A stretch of 34,773 nucleotides of DNA from Pseudomonadota bacterium (GTDB lineage: Bacteria; Pseudomonadota; Gammaproteobacteria; Eutrophobiales; Eutrophobiaceae), in assembly GCA_022574295.1 (NCBI GenBank), contig JACZSJ010000014.1:1-34773 (forward strand), read 5' to 3'. Made by a program: the position numbers and the translations under genes. A model generated the notes under the pieces. The model was not told where the DNA came from. It did not search any database and saw only the letters and a program-made list of their open reading frames with translations. This document shows positions 8,216 through 16,791 of the stretch, one piece after another. Every line of letters starts with the position of its first letter. The first letter of the stretch is position 1.

Positions 8216-9790
8216 CTATTCCCATTCGATTGTTGCTGGCGGCTTGCTTGAAATATCGTAGGTAACGCGTGATATTCCTTCTACTTCATTAATGATCCTG
8301 CTGGAAACAGTTTCCAGAAAATCATAAGGGAGTCTGGCCCAACGCGCAGTCATAAAATCAATGGTTTCAACTGCTCGAAGCGCGATCACGTAATCATATT
8401 TGCGCGCATCTCCCATCACGCCAACGGATTTCACTGGCAGAAATACTGCAAAGGCCTGGCTGGTTTTGTCATACAAGTCCTGCTCATATAACTCTTCAAT
8501 GTAGATCGCATCAGCCTGACGTAATAGATCGGCATACTCTTTCTTAACTTCACCTAATATTCTTACACCCAGGCCCGGGCCAGGAAACGGGTGCCGATGG
8601 ATCATGCTTTCGGGCAATCCTAATTGTAAGCCAAGTTGTCGCACCTCATCCTTGAACAATTCTCGCAAGGGCTCTAGCAATTCAAGCTGCATGTTATCTG
8701 GCAGCCCACCAACATTGTGATGCGTCTTGATGACGTGTGCCTTGCCTGTTTTTGCGCCAGCAGATTCGATGACATCAGGATAAATCGTCCCCTGTGCCAA
8801 CCATTTGATGCCTTTTAATTTGGCCGCTTCTTCATCAAAAACCTCGATGAAGTTGAGGCCAATAATCTTTCTCTTTTCTTCGGGATCAGAAATTCCTTCA
8901 AGTGCCTTCAGAAAACGGGATTCTGCATCGACACGAATGACCTTGACGCCCATATGCTCGGCAAAGGCATCCATGACCTGATCGCCCTCGTGTAAGCGCA
9001 GCAGGCCGTTATCAACAAATACACATGTGAGTTGGTCGCCGATGGCTTCATGCAACAGGGCAGCGACAACCGAGGAATCCACGCCGCCAGATAAACCCAA
9101 TAAAACCTGATCCTTGCCAACCTTTTCTCTGATGCTACGAATCGCATCTTCTGCAATGCTGCCCATATTCCACAAAGACTGACAATCCGCAATCTCATGC
9201 AGGAATCTTTGCATGATGGCTTCGCCCTGTTTGGTGTGCGTGACTTCCGGGTGAAATTGCACACCATAAAATTTTCGCTCTTCATCGGCCATCCCGGCGA
9301 TCGGTGCATTGTCTGTCGAAGCCATCACTTTAAACCCTTCAGGCATCTCAGCGACCTTATCTCCGTGGCTCATCCAGACATCCAGTAACCCGTGACCCTC
9401 ATCATTGGTGTCATCCTGTATGTCTTTTAATAACGTCGTATGGCCTCTGGCACGAACCCTTGCGTAACCAAACTCTCTGATGGGTGAAGATTCAACCTTG
9501 CCACCGAGTTGCGCCGCCATGGTCTGCATGCCATAACATATGCCCAGCACCGGGACATCCATTTGAAAGACAATTTCAGGTGCTTTGATATCATTCTCAA
9601 TGGTTACCGATTCAGGCCCACCAGAAAGAATTATTGCCCTGGGATTAAATGCCTGTATGTCATCTGATGACATATCAAAGGGATGAATTTCACTGTATAC
9701 ATTTGCCTCTCGCACGCGACGTGCGATCAACTGTGTGTACTGAGAACCAAAATCCAGAATAAGAATTTTTTCAGAATGTATATTGGTCAT
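8216..9790 (-). CDS. guaA: GMP synthase (glutamine-hydrolysing)
   Basis: GuaA amidates XMP to GMP using glutamine and ATP, the last step of guanine nucleotide synthesis. The 524-residue protein (E. coli 525) has an N-terminal class I amidotransferase domain with nucleophile Cys85 in GICYGMQ and His180/Glu182 in GVQFHPE. Next comes an ATP-pyrophosphatase domain with the PP-loop SGGVDSS (234-240). A C-terminal dimerisation domain ends in the invariant KPPATIEWE. It follows guaB by 42 nt, the classic guaBA order. The start is the first ATG; only a weak ribosome-binding site is visible. Confidence 0.98.
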   Translation of the reverse strand: MTNIHSEKILILDFGSQYTQLIARRVREANVYSEIHPFDMSSDDIQAFNPRAIILSGGPESVTIENDIKAPEIVFQMDVPVLGICYGMQTMAAQLGGKVESSPIREFGYARVRARGHTTLLKDIQDDTNDEGHGLLDVWMSHGDKVAEMPEGFKVMASTDNAPIAGMADEERKFYGVQFHPEVTHTKQGEAIMQRFLHEIADCQSLWNMGSIAEDAIRSIREKVGKDQVLLGLSGGVDSSVVAALLHEAIGDQLTCVFVDNGLLRLHEGDQVMDAFAEHMGVKVIRVDAESRFLKALEGISDPEEKRKIIGLNFIEVFDEEAAKLKGIKWLAQGTIYPDVIESAGAKTGKAHVIKTHHNVGGLPDNMQLELLEPLRELFKDEVRQLGLQLGLPESMIHRHPFPGPGLGVRILGEVKKEYADLLRQADAIYIEELYEQDLYDKTSQAFAVFLPVKSVGVMGDARKYDYVIALRAVETIDFMTARWARLPYDFLETVSSRIINEVEGISRVTYDISSKPPATIEWE

Positions 9791-9832
9791 GCCTGTTGTG
9801 CTTGTACCTGGGCCAACGTCGTAAGGGAAAAT

Positions 9833-11296
9833 CTACTCCATTCTATAATTCGGTGGTTCCTTGGTGATGGTCACATCATGGACATGACTTTCACGCATCC
9901 CCGCATTGGTCAAACGCAGGAATTCCGGGCGTGTGCGCATTTCTTCAAGATCTTTACAACCGGTATAACCCATTGCTGCGCGAACCCCACCCAGTAATTG
10001 ATGAATGATGACATCCAATGGACCTTTAAACGGTACACGCCCTTCAATCCCTTCAGGCACCAGTTTTTCGATTTCATCATTCTCCTGAAAATAACGATCG
10101 GAAGAACCATGTTGTTGTGACATGGCACCCAGTGAACCCATCCCACGGTAGGTTTTATAGGAACGCCCCTGATATAACTCGACTTCCCCCGGCGCTTCTT
10201 CCGTCCCTGCAAATAATCCACCAATCATGATTGAATGGGCTCCTGCAACAATCGCCTTGGCGACATCACCTGAAAAACGAATACCTCCATCCGCAATAAA
10301 AGGTATATCGGTCCCCTTCAGTCCTTCGGCCACATTGGCAACTGCACTGATTTGTGGCACACCGACTCCCGAAACAATGCGGGTTGTACAGATTGAACCG
10401 GGCCCGATACCCACCTTCACGCAATCTGCACCCGCATCAACCAGGGCTTTGGCACCTGCGGCTGTCGCCACATTGCCGCCGATCAACTGACTATCCGGAA
10501 ATGTTGTTTTGACCCAGCGCACCATCTTAAGCACACCTGCAGAATGACCATGTGCAGTATCGACAATGATCACGTCAACACCGGCTTCAATAAGTGCAGT
10601 AACTCTATCCTGAGATGCTTCACTGACACCTACAGCAGCACCCACACGCAGCTGTTCATCACTGTCTTTGCAGGCATTCGGGAATTCATGCGCTTTCTGA
10701 ATATCCTTGACTGTTACTAATCCGCGTAACTGGAAGTCTTTGTTAACCACCAATATCTTTTCAATCCGGTGTTTGTGTAATAATCCTTTTATCTCTTCCT
10801 TGCTCGCCCCTTCAGCGACGGTGACCAACTTGTCTTTCTTTGTCATGATATTTCTGACCGGGTCATCGAGTCGTGTTTCAAAACGCATGTCCCGACTGGT
10901 GACAATCCCGACCAGATCTTCACCATCTACGACTGGCAAACCTGATATTTTATAATGCCGGGTCATATCAAGCACTTTCTGGATGGTTGTATCGGGCGAA
11001 ACGGTTAAAGGATCTTTAACCACACCACTCTCGTGTTTCTTCACCAGGCGAACTTGCCTGGCTTGTGCTTCCGGACTCATGTTCTTATGAATGATGCCAA
11101 TGCCCCCTTCCTGGGCCAGAGCAATTGCCAGTCGGGATTCTGTGACGGTGTCCATTGCCGCCGATAGCAGCGGTATGTTAAGTGTTATTTCTCTGGTCAG
11201 GCGGGCGGTTAGATCAACTTCCCGGGGTAAAACCTCCGAGAAGGCGGGTACTAATAGGACATCATCAAAGGTAAGTGCTTGCTCGTTTATTTTCAT
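9833..11296 (-). CDS. guaB: IMP dehydrogenase
   Basis: GuaB oxidises IMP to XMP with NAD+, the rate-limiting step to GMP. The 487-residue protein (E. coli 488) has the TIM-barrel core interrupted by a pair of CBS domains (about 92-203). The catalytic loop is [11 protein letters not shown] with Cys303, followed by the [17 protein letters not shown] phosphate-binding region and the mobile flap [10 protein letters not shown]. It is the first gene of guaB-guaA. Its promoter (11387-11415) is unusually clear, and four direct repeats (11294-11359) lie between promoter and start, the last including the start codon. Only a poor Shine-Dalgarno (AGTTGAAAT) precedes the ATG. Confidence 0.98.
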   Translation of the reverse strand: MKINEQALTFDDVLLVPAFSEVLPREVDLTARLTREITLNIPLLSAAMDTVTESRLAIALAQEGGIGIIHKNMSPEAQARQVRLVKKHESGVVKDPLTVSPDTTIQKVLDMTRHYKISGLPVVDGEDLVGIVTSRDMRFETRLDDPVRNIMTKKDKLVTVAEGASKEEIKGLLHKHRIEKILVVNKDFQLRGLVTVKDIQKAHEFPNACKDSDEQLRVGAAVGVSEASQDRVTALIEAGVDVIIVDTAHGHSAGVLKMVRWVKTTFPDSQLIGGNVATAAGAKALVDAGADCVKVGIGPGSICTTRIVSGVGVPQISAVANVAEGLKGTDIPFIADGGIRFSGDVAKAIVAGAHSIMIGGLFAGTEEAPGEVELYQGRSYKTYRGMGSLGAMSQQHGSSDRYFQENDEIEKLVPEGIEGRVPFKGPLDVIIHQLLGGVRAAMGYTGCKDLEEMRTRPEFLRLTNAGMRESHVHDVTITKEPPNYRME

Positions 11297-11359
11297 ATTT
11301 CAACTATGGGCATATCTTAACTATTTGGCATATTTCAACTATTAGAATCGCTTAACTAT
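11294..11359 (-). repeat. Four iteron-like direct repeats in the guaB leader
   Basis: On the plus strand, CATATTTCAACTAT occurs exactly at 11294-11307 and 11329-11342, with a variant CATATCTTAACTAT at 11311-11324 and a degenerate copy ending in CTTAACTAT at 11346-11359. Start-to-start spacing is 17, 18 and 17 nt. Read on the minus strand, they fill the transcribed leader of guaB, and the last unit includes the ATG. Confidence 0.7.
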
Positions 11360-11386
11360 CTGATTTAGAGATAAAAATAGCCGCGC

Positions 11387-11415
11387 ATTATAACGCCAGG
11401 CAGCCAAATGGTAAA
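11387..11415 (-). promoter_or_regulatory. guaB promoter (TTTACC-N17-TATAAT)
   Basis: On the minus strand the -10 hexamer is a perfect TATAAT (11387-11392). The -35 is TTTACC (11410-11415; four of six consensus positions) at the optimal 17-nt spacing. Transcription would begin near 11380, giving a leader of about 85 nt that contains all four direct repeats. Confidence 0.65.
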
Positions 11416-11446
11416 TCATTGTTTGCTTTGCCAGCCAGCTCATCTG

Positions 11447-11713
11447 TATACCCAAACTACTTGAAAATGCAGGATTCAGCAAGACGAGAAGTCACCATAT
11501 TTAAGGCATAAAGCCGAAGAACTAGCCATTCTAGTACAAGGTTTTATAACGCAGAAGATGGTGGCCTCCCGTCTTGCCCTGCGGGAGCTCAGACAGGAAG
11601 CCAGTGCTGCGTTACAACTCTTATGAAGGACTAAGCCATTCACTGCGAATTGCGCCTTGCTCTGACTTCCTGTCTGAACTCTGAAACCTGCGTTTCCAAG
11701 TAGTTTGGGTATA
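11447..11713. mobile_element. Three-stem palindromic element B (MITE-like) between guaB and xseA
   Basis: The 267-bp segment is bounded by 27-bp terminal inverted repeats beginning TATACCCAAACTACTTG (11447-11473 and 11687-11713; 25 of 27 match). Two internal hairpins follow. The left pairs 11479-11498 with 11558-11577 (17 of 20); the right pairs 11585-11604 with 11662-11681 (18 of 20). Each holds a 52-nt module: plus strand 11503-11554 and minus strand 11607-11658. Dimensions match element A almost exactly, including the 52-nt gap between modules. It ends 15 nt before the xseA start and carries no protein gene; the 90-codon minus-strand ORF across it looks spurious. Confidence 0.78.
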
Positions 11714-11728
11714 GCGTAGCATTGAGGT

Positions 11729-13099
11729 ATGGGTGATATTTCTAACAATCAACGAGACATCTACAACGTCACGCGACTGAATCGTGAAGTCCGGGCGGTA
11801 CTGGAAGGCAGTTTTCCGTCTATCTGGCTACAGGGTGAGATTTCAAATTTTGCCCGCCCTGCCTCTGGTCATATGTATCTTACCCTGAAGGATATCCACT
11901 CCCAGGTACGCTGTGCCATGTTCAAAAACAAGAATCGCTTGCTTAAATTTGAACCGGAAAATGGTGTTGAAGTGCTTGTACGAGCAAACGTCAGTCTTTA
12001 TGAAGGACGTGGCGAATTTCAATTGATTATTGAGTATATGGAACTAACAGGCGAAGGAGGTCTTCAGCGTGCATATGAAGAACTGAAGCAGAAATTATTC
12101 AAGGAGGGCCTATTTGAGGAAGAACACAAACAGCCCCTTCCTAACATGCCCAGGACAATTGGTGTCATTACTTCGCCCACAGGTGCTGCTATTCGAGATA
12201 TCTTAAGTGTTCTCAAACGCCGTTATCCCGCAGGGAATATTATTGTTTATCCTGTGGCTGTTCAGGGCGAAGGATCAGCAGAACAGATCACAACCATGCT
12301 CAGAACTGCGGAAAAAAGAAATGAATGTGATGTCCTGATACTTTCACGTGGAGGTGGTTCGATTGAAGATCTCTGGGCATTTAATAATGAAACATTGGCC
12401 AGAGCCATTTTTGACTGTTCACTTCCTGTCGTCTCAGGCATCGGTCATGAGATTGATTTCACCATTGCAGACTTCGTTGTTGATCAGCGTGCGGCCACAC
12501 CTTCTGCCGCAGCTGAGTTAGTCAGTCCCGATCAGCTGCACATTAAACAAACAGTTTCTCTTCAACAAACCAGGTTAACTCAATTTCTCAAGGTTAAACT
12601 TGATCACCTTCAGGATAATATTTTATATTTGAAAAAACGTCTGCCGCATCCAGCAATACAACTACAAAATAATGCGCAAAGACTTGACGGCCTGACTGTA
12701 CGAATGAGCCACTCAATAGAGTCAATATTTACAGAACAAAAAAATAGACTACATGAACAGTCTATTACATTAAACAAACACAGCCCTTTACAGAAATTGC
12801 AGATCTATATAGAACGATGTGAACAATTGCATCAACGTTTACATCAGGCTGCAAATAATCTTTGGCGAAATTTAGATTCGCAATTACACACGCTAACAAG
12901 GGCACTGAATACGGTGAGTCCCCTGGCCACACTAAACAGAGGTTATGCTATCGTGCAGAAATATGACGACCAGCAAATCATTCGTGATGCCGGGCAACTT
13001 AGCCCAGGAGATGAGGTATTAGCACGTTTTTCTGATGGCCAGGCCAGATGCACAGTGAACGAGATTTTTAAGCGCAGTGACTATGAAAAAGATACATAA
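11729..13099 (+). CDS. xseA: Exodeoxyribonuclease VII large subunit
   Basis: XseA is the catalytic subunit of exonuclease VII, which degrades single-stranded DNA from both ends into oligonucleotides and works with XseB in mismatch repair and damage tolerance. The 456-residue protein (E. coli 456) begins with the OB-fold region YNVTRLNREVRAVLEGSFPSIWLQGEISNF and PASGHMYLTLKD. The catalytic domain follows (TSPTGAAIRDILSVLKRRYP, ILSRGGGSIEDLWAFN, GIGHEIDFTIADFVVDQRAATPSAAAE). Then come a long coiled coil (about 275-400) and the terminal NRGYAIV segment. GAGG lies only 1 nt before the ATG, so initiation may be weak. Element B ends 15 nt upstream, so its promoter must lie in or beyond that element. 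xseB is not in the window. Confidence 0.96.
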   Translation: MGDISNNQRDIYNVTRLNREVRAVLEGSFPSIWLQGEISNFARPASGHMYLTLKDIHSQVRCAMFKNKNRLLKFEPENGVEVLVRANVSLYEGRGEFQLIIEYMELTGEGGLQRAYEELKQKLFKEGLFEEEHKQPLPNMPRTIGVITSPTGAAIRDILSVLKRRYPAGNIIVYPVAVQGEGSAEQITTMLRTAEKRNECDVLILSRGGGSIEDLWAFNNETLARAIFDCSLPVVSGIGHEIDFTIADFVVDQRAATPSAAAELVSPDQLHIKQTVSLQQTRLTQFLKVKLDHLQDNILYLKKRLPHPAIQLQNNAQRLDGLTVRMSHSIESIFTEQKNRLHEQSITLNKHSPLQKLQIYIERCEQLHQRLHQAANNLWRNLDSQLHTLTRALNTVSPLATLNRGYAIVQKYDDQQIIRDAGQLSPGDEVLARFSDGQARCTVNEIFKRSDYEKDT

Positions 13100-13952
13100 A
13101 GACCCTTATTTTCGTTCTTTAATCATTCCATTTATCTTTTCAATGTTCATCTGCCCGGGGTCATCAGCAGAAATCATTGCCGATAAGCATGGCTTCCCTG
13201 AAGATGCCAATTTTCCTGGTGGGATGGTTGTCATTAATCTCAACCACAATGAGAGGCCAATGGCATGGTACGATAAAAAACAAGTCATGGTAATTGGCCA
13301 CCCTAATCACTGGAAAGCGATAGTTGGCATTCCGCTTGATGCAAAGACAGGACGTCATCAAATACACGTGAAAGATTCAAAAGGCGAGACAAACTATAAC
13401 TTCAACGTTAAAGGTAAGGAATATCAATCTCAATACCTGACTGTTCAGAACAAACACCATGTCAATCCGGATACGATGGAGTTGGAACGCATACATCGCG
13501 AGCAAGATATAATACAAAAAGCAAAATCAAGCTGGCGCGATATTGATAATGTATCGTTTAAATTCTCACAACCAGTTGCAGGGACGATCAGCAGTCAGTT
13601 TGGTTTACGTCGTTTCTTTAACGGCGAAGCACGCCGCCCACATAGCGGTCTTGATATTGCTGCACCGGAAGGTTCCCTGATTACGGCGGCTGCAGATGGT
13701 GAAATCGTGAATACTGGCGATTACTTTTTTAATGGCAACACAGTGTTTATTGAACATGGCCAGGGATTTATTACCATGTATTGCCATATGAACAAGATAA
13801 ATGTAAAAACAGATCAACTAGTCAAGGCGGGGGATATCATTGGTGAGGTGGGTAAAACCGGTCGCGTCACTGGCGCGCATTTGCACTGGGGTGTTATTCT
13901 TAACCAGACGATGATTGATCCCACACTATTTATTAAGGGAACCTCTGATTAA
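13083..13952 (+). CDS. M23-family zinc metallopeptidase, probably periplasmic (stop codon inside an inserted element)
   Basis: This is a LytM/M23 endopeptidase of the type that cleaves peptidoglycan cross-bridges. The ATG at 13083 gives 289 residues; an in-frame GTG lies 6 nt earlier. The N-terminus MKKIHKDPYFRSLIIPFIFSMFICPGSSAE is a good signal peptide. An immunoglobulin-like N-terminal region follows, then the catalytic domain with zinc ligands His187 and Asp191 (RRPHSGLD) and the HxH pair His266/His268 (GAHLHWG), so it should be active. It overlaps xseA by 17 nt. The last four codons (GTSD) and the TAA are the terminal repeat of element C. Removing that element and one target copy would extend the frame instead as VQSSQ and a TAG at 14117-14119. 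Confidence 0.9.
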   Translation: MKKIHKDPYFRSLIIPFIFSMFICPGSSAEIIADKHGFPEDANFPGGMVVINLNHNERPMAWYDKKQVMVIGHPNHWKAIVGIPLDAKTGRHQIHVKDSKGETNYNFNVKGKEYQSQYLTVQNKHHVNPDTMELERIHREQDIIQKAKSSWRDIDNVSFKFSQPVAGTISSQFGLRRFFNGEARRPHSGLDIAAPEGSLITAAADGEIVNTGDYFFNGNTVFIEHGQGFITMYCHMNKINVKTDQLVKAGDIIGEVGKTGRVTGAHLHWGVILNQTMIDPTLFIKGTSD

Positions 13953-14097
13953 GTCTGGGTCGAACAGATTGCTGGTTATAACATTCTGGTTCAAGGCGTG
14001 AAACGCGCGTAATAGCAAGGCTATTGCGAAATTTTACAACGCAGAAACAGGATGTTTTAGTCGCAAGATGTCGATTCATAACTTAATCAGAGGTTCC
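13938..14097. mobile_element. TIR element C (GGAACCTCTGATTAAG ends) inserted at the 3' end of the M23 gene
   Basis: The 160-bp element has perfect 16-bp terminal inverted repeats (13938-13953 and 14082-14097). It is flanked on both sides by TAAG (13934-13937 and 14098-14101), consistent with a 4-bp target duplication. Its ends match element D at 7646-7775. The interior differs: it carries one copy of the 52-nt module (13993-14044) flanked by an imperfect stem (AACATTCTGGTTC against GAAACAGGATGTT). A small AATAGC/GCTATT hairpin lies at the module centre. No coding capacity. It also separates the convergent M23 and lipA genes and may act as a bidirectional terminator. Confidence 0.8.
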
Positions 14098-14186
14098 TAA
14101 GGTACAAAGTAGTCAATAGTAGGATGGTTCTGCTGTTTTTTGAAAAAACTGGAGAACAATTATTGTAATACCTCAAAACGGGTAAG

Positions 14187-15188
14187 CTAGAACTGTCTAC
14201 CCGCCGCCTGTAGATCAGCATGATAGGAAGAGCGTACCATCGGCGCACTGGCAACATTCTTGAATCCCAGGCTTTCTGCATAAACACCCAATTCTGCAAA
14301 CTCGTCAGGAGTCACAAAACGTTCTACCTGCAGGTGATAGCGACTTGGTTGCAAATACTGCCCCAAGGTTAACATATCGCAATTATGTGCCCGTAGATCT
14401 TGTAATACCTGTTTGACTTCATCGATGGTTTCTCCCAGGCCTAACATCAAACCTGATTTACCTGGAAGCTCAGGATGTTGTGCCTTGAAATTTTTAATCA
14501 ATTGCAATGACCAATCGTAGTCCGCGCCGGGTCTTGCCTTTCTATATAAGCGTTTAACCGTTTCAAGATTGTGATTAAAAACATCGGGAGGACATTCTGC
14601 TAATTTGGATAAGGCAATATCCATACGTCGTCGGAAATCCGGCACCAGAATCTCAATCTTAACTTCAGGTGTTCTGCTTCGTATCGCTTCGATACATGCG
14701 GAAAAATGACCAGCGCCCCCATCTTTCAAATCATCGCGATCAACAGAGGTGATGACGACGTATTTTAGTTGCATTTTCTCAATGGCTTGTGCAAGGTGCT
14801 CCGGTTCATTGAGATCCAGCGGTTTCGGGCGACCATGAGCTACATCACAGAATGGACAGCGTCGAGTACAGACATCTCCCATGATCATAAACGTCGCCGT
14901 GCCATGAGAAAAACATTCGCCGAGATTGGGACAGGCCGCTTCTTCACAAACCGTATGTAAATTTTGCTCCCGAAGTAAGGACTTAAGTTGTGTTACTTTC
15001 TCGCCAGTCGGGGCCTTGGCCCTGATCCATGAAGGTTTACGCGCGGGCCTCCCTTGCATTGGAATGACCTTGATGGGTATTTTTGCCGTCTTTAATTTTC
15101 CTCGTTGATCCCGAGAGGGCCCTTGCTGTGTTTCACTTGTCTGAGCTTCTCTGGTCTGAGCTTCTCTGGTCTGAATTTCTGTGGGCAT
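14187..15188 (-). CDS. lipA: Lipoyl synthase
   Basis: LipA is a radical-SAM enzyme that inserts two sulfurs into protein-bound octanoyl groups, completing lipoyl cofactors on 2-oxoacid dehydrogenases and GcvH. The 333-residue product has the auxiliary-cluster cysteines Cys81, Cys86 and Cys92 ([12 protein letters not shown]), the SAM-cluster motif CTRRCPFC (Cys107, 111, 114) and the C-terminal RSSYHA serine ligand. The first 20 or so residues are a low-complexity [10 protein letters not shown] tail encoded by 15-bp tandem repeats and are unlikely to matter for catalysis. It lies 17 nt after lipB, in the order ybeD-lipB-lipA. Confidence 0.97.
   Translation of the reverse strand: MPTEIQTREAQTREAQTSETQQGPSRDQRGKLKTAKIPIKVIPMQGRPARKPSWIRAKAPTGEKVTQLKSLLREQNLHTVCEEAACPNLGECFSHGTATFMIMGDVCTRRCPFCDVAHGRPKPLDLNEPEHLAQAIEKMQLKYVVITSVDRDDLKDGGAGHFSACIEAIRSRTPEVKIEILVPDFRRRMDIALSKLAECPPDVFNHNLETVKRLYRKARPGADYDWSLQLIKNFKAQHPELPGKSGLMLGLGETIDEVKQVLQDLRAHNCDMLTLGQYLQPSRYHLQVERFVTPDEFAELGVYAESLGFKNVASAPMVRSSYHADLQAAGRQF
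15141..15185. repeat. 15-bp tandem repeat inside the lipA 5' end
   Basis: CTGAGCTTCTCTGGT occurs twice in exact tandem (15141-15155 and 15156-15170), followed by a degenerate third copy (15171-15185). In frame, each unit encodes TREAQ, so copy-number change would lengthen or shorten the LipA N-terminus by five residues without a frameshift. Confidence 0.85.
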
Positions 15189-15205
15189 GATCTATTTTAA
15201 CCTGT

Positions 15206-15871
15206 TTAAGCTGCCTGATCTGAGCAGGCTTCATTAATGACGCTGATATCTTTTTCAGAATACTCCATTTGTTCTAATAAATGCGGCAATAGATTCTTTG
15301 TTACCTGTGCTAACTCTTCGTCAATACCAAGGGCTTTCATCTGAGTTATTTCAAGTTCTGGAAATCCACAAGGGTGAATACCTTCATAGGGTGCTAAATC
15401 CATGTCCACATTAATGCAGAGACCATGATAACTACACCCCCGTCTTACCCTGATCCCCAGTGCTGAAATTTTCCTGTAATTAACATAGACGCCCGGCGCA
15501 CCCTCTCGACGGTTGGCTTTTATGCCATAGCCATGCAACATGTCAATTACCGACTGTTCCAGTCGATGGACAAAATCCTTGACGCCGATTGCTTTACGCC
15601 TGATATCCATTAAACAATAAACCATGAGCTGCCCTGGGCCATGGTAAGTGATTTGTCCACCTCGATCTGTTTCAATCACTGGAATATCACCTGTGTCAAT
15701 AATGTGATGACTCTGGCCATTCAATCCAAGTGTGTACACGGGGGGATGTTGTAGACACCATATTTCATCTGTTGTTTTGGAATTTCTATTATCAGTAAAA
15801 CGAGACATCGCTGTATATACCTCGTCATAACGGCACAAGCCTTTTTCCCTGATAATCAATTGTGAAGACAT
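15206..15871 (-). CDS. lipB: Octanoyl-[acyl-carrier-protein]:protein N-octanoyltransferase
   Basis: LipB moves octanoate from acyl carrier protein to target lysines, making the substrate for LipA. The 221-residue product contains RGGQITYHGPGQLMVY (70-85), the catalytic Lys134 in NYRKISALGIRVRRG and the catalytic Cys168 in the HPCG motif. These positions correspond to Lys135 and Cys169 of the E. coli enzyme. It starts 3 nt after the ybeD stop and lies 17 nt before lipA, so the three are probably one operon. No Shine-Dalgarno is obvious, which fits translational coupling to ybeD. Confidence 0.96.
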   Translation of the reverse strand: MSSQLIIREKGLCRYDEVYTAMSRFTDNRNSKTTDEIWCLQHPPVYTLGLNGQSHHIIDTGDIPVIETDRGGQITYHGPGQLMVYCLMDIRRKAIGVKDFVHRLEQSVIDMLHGYGIKANRREGAPGVYVNYRKISALGIRVRRGCSYHGLCINVDMDLAPYEGIHPCGFPELEITQMKALGIDEELAQVTKNLLPHLLEQMEYSEKDISVINEACSDQAA

Positions 15872-15874
15872 AAT

Positions 15875-16183
15875 TTAAAACGCCATCAAGACACGTTCAT
15901 GCGCGGTCAATTCCAGATAGATATTATCCAATTGCTCCCTGCTTTGTGCCTCGATGGTCACAGTGACTGAAATATATTTACCTTCACGACTTGGTTTTGT
16001 TTTAACTGCGCCTTCGGTAATATCAGGATAGTGTTTTCGTACAATTTCCACGATCAAACTATCAAAATCATCCACTGCAATGCCCATCGCCTTGATGGAG
16101 AAACTGCAGGGAAATTCCATTAGAGAGTCTTCTTCACTGGCTTCTTTATTAGCTGCTTGATTATCTTCTTGATTCATTCTCAT
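15875..16183 (-). CDS. ybeD: YbeD/DUF493 family small protein
   Basis: The 102-residue product matches the DUF493 (YbeD) family: MEFPCSFSIKAMGIAVDDFDSLIVEIVRKH, then SREGKYISVTVTIEAQSREQLDNIYLELTAHERVLMAF. These small ferredoxin-fold proteins are encoded next to lipB across gammaproteobacteria, and E. coli YbeD has 87 residues; the biochemical role is not established. The N-terminus has about 20 extra acidic/polar residues. Two close ATGs exist (16181-16183 and two codons later), and either could be used. It is the first gene of ybeD-lipB-lipA. Confidence 0.9.
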   Translation of the reverse strand: MRMNQEDNQAANKEASEEDSLMEFPCSFSIKAMGIAVDDFDSLIVEIVRKHYPDITEGAVKTKPSREGKYISVTVTIEAQSREQLDNIYLELTAHERVLMAF

Positions 16184-16260
16184 TATTCCAGCAGGTAGTC
16201 ATAGATATGCGCCATACACTGATTCCTTACGCATGTTGCTGTAAGCATATATATAAGCCT

Positions 16261-16266
16261 ATTATA
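16261..16266 (-). promoter_or_regulatory. Candidate -10 box for ybeD-lipB-lipA
   Basis: The minus strand reads TATAAT about 78 nt upstream of ybeD. The best -35 at 16-nt spacing is TTCTGG, which is poor. The placement suits the first gene of the lipoate operon. Confidence 0.35.
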
Positions 16267-16351
16267 GCCGATATCAAAAGCTCCAGAATGGGATAAATCC
16301 CTGGTGTAGGATGACATAGCTCTGGGACATCATCGCAAAGATCATATTGGG

Positions 16352-16360
16352 TGCTATAAT
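16352..16360 (+). promoter_or_regulatory. Extended -10 promoter for the DUF4389 gene
   Basis: TGCTATAAT is a perfect extended -10 element (TGN plus TATAAT). It lies 65 nt before the start of the DUF4389 gene and compensates for the weak -35 region (ATCGCA at 17-nt spacing). Confidence 0.5.
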
Positions 16361-16425
16361 CCGTATGGTTAATTTGATCATTTTATTTACAGACAAATCT
16401 TAGAGGCTATCAAAGGGGAATGAAG

Positions 16426-16791
16426 ATGGGTATTAAAGATAACGCCAAAAATATAGATACCTGGCTCAGAGGACTTTTTATTCTGATTTTTGGTGTGATT
16501 TTCTATTTTCTGTATGGATTAATCTGGTTACTTGTCATTTTTCAATTTGTGACCAAGGTCATCACCGGCGGGTTGAACAGTAATCTTGAACAATTCAGCA
16601 CCAGGATGACGTGTTATGCCATGCAGATTCTGAATTACATTACATTTCAATCTGAAGAGCGCCCATTTCCATTCAGCCCATTCCCGGAAGGTGGTGCTGA
16701 AGCTCTGCCAAAAAAAATCGAAACTGCCGAGAAAACGAACAAAAAAAAGACAACAAAGAAAGAAATACCAAGTGAAAAAGATAAAGATTAA
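16426..16791 (+). CDS. DUF4389 family small membrane protein
   Basis: The 121-residue protein has one or two adjacent membrane segments (about residues 13-45, very hydrophobic). A conserved-looking segment follows, ending in ERPFPFSPFP, typical of DUF4389. The C-terminal tail is highly charged and lysine-rich (EKTNKKKTTKKEIPSEKDKD). The function of the family is unknown to me. Two ATGs compete: 16420 has AAGGGG only 1 nt upstream, while 16426 has it at the ideal 7 nt, so I choose 16426 (MGIKDNAKN). It begins the plus-strand block that separates ybeD-lipB-lipA from dat-dacC. Confidence 0.8.
   Translation: MGIKDNAKNIDTWLRGLFILIFGVIFYFLYGLIWLLVIFQFVTKVITGGLNSNLEQFSTRMTCYAMQILNYITFQSEERPFPFSPFPEGGAEALPKKIETAEKTNKKKTTKKEIPSEKDKD

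Noticed and set aside
6242-11713. Integron attC sites, suggested by GTTAC/AACGC core-like triplets in the modules
   Set aside because: The paired RYYYAAC/GTTRRRY core sites with asymmetric bulges are not present, there is no integrase or cassette array, and the modules lie between conserved housekeeping genes.
11476-11748. 90-codon minus-strand ORF across element B
   Set aside because: It follows the palindromic element, starts inside xseA, has no ribosome-binding site and no resemblance to a protein family.
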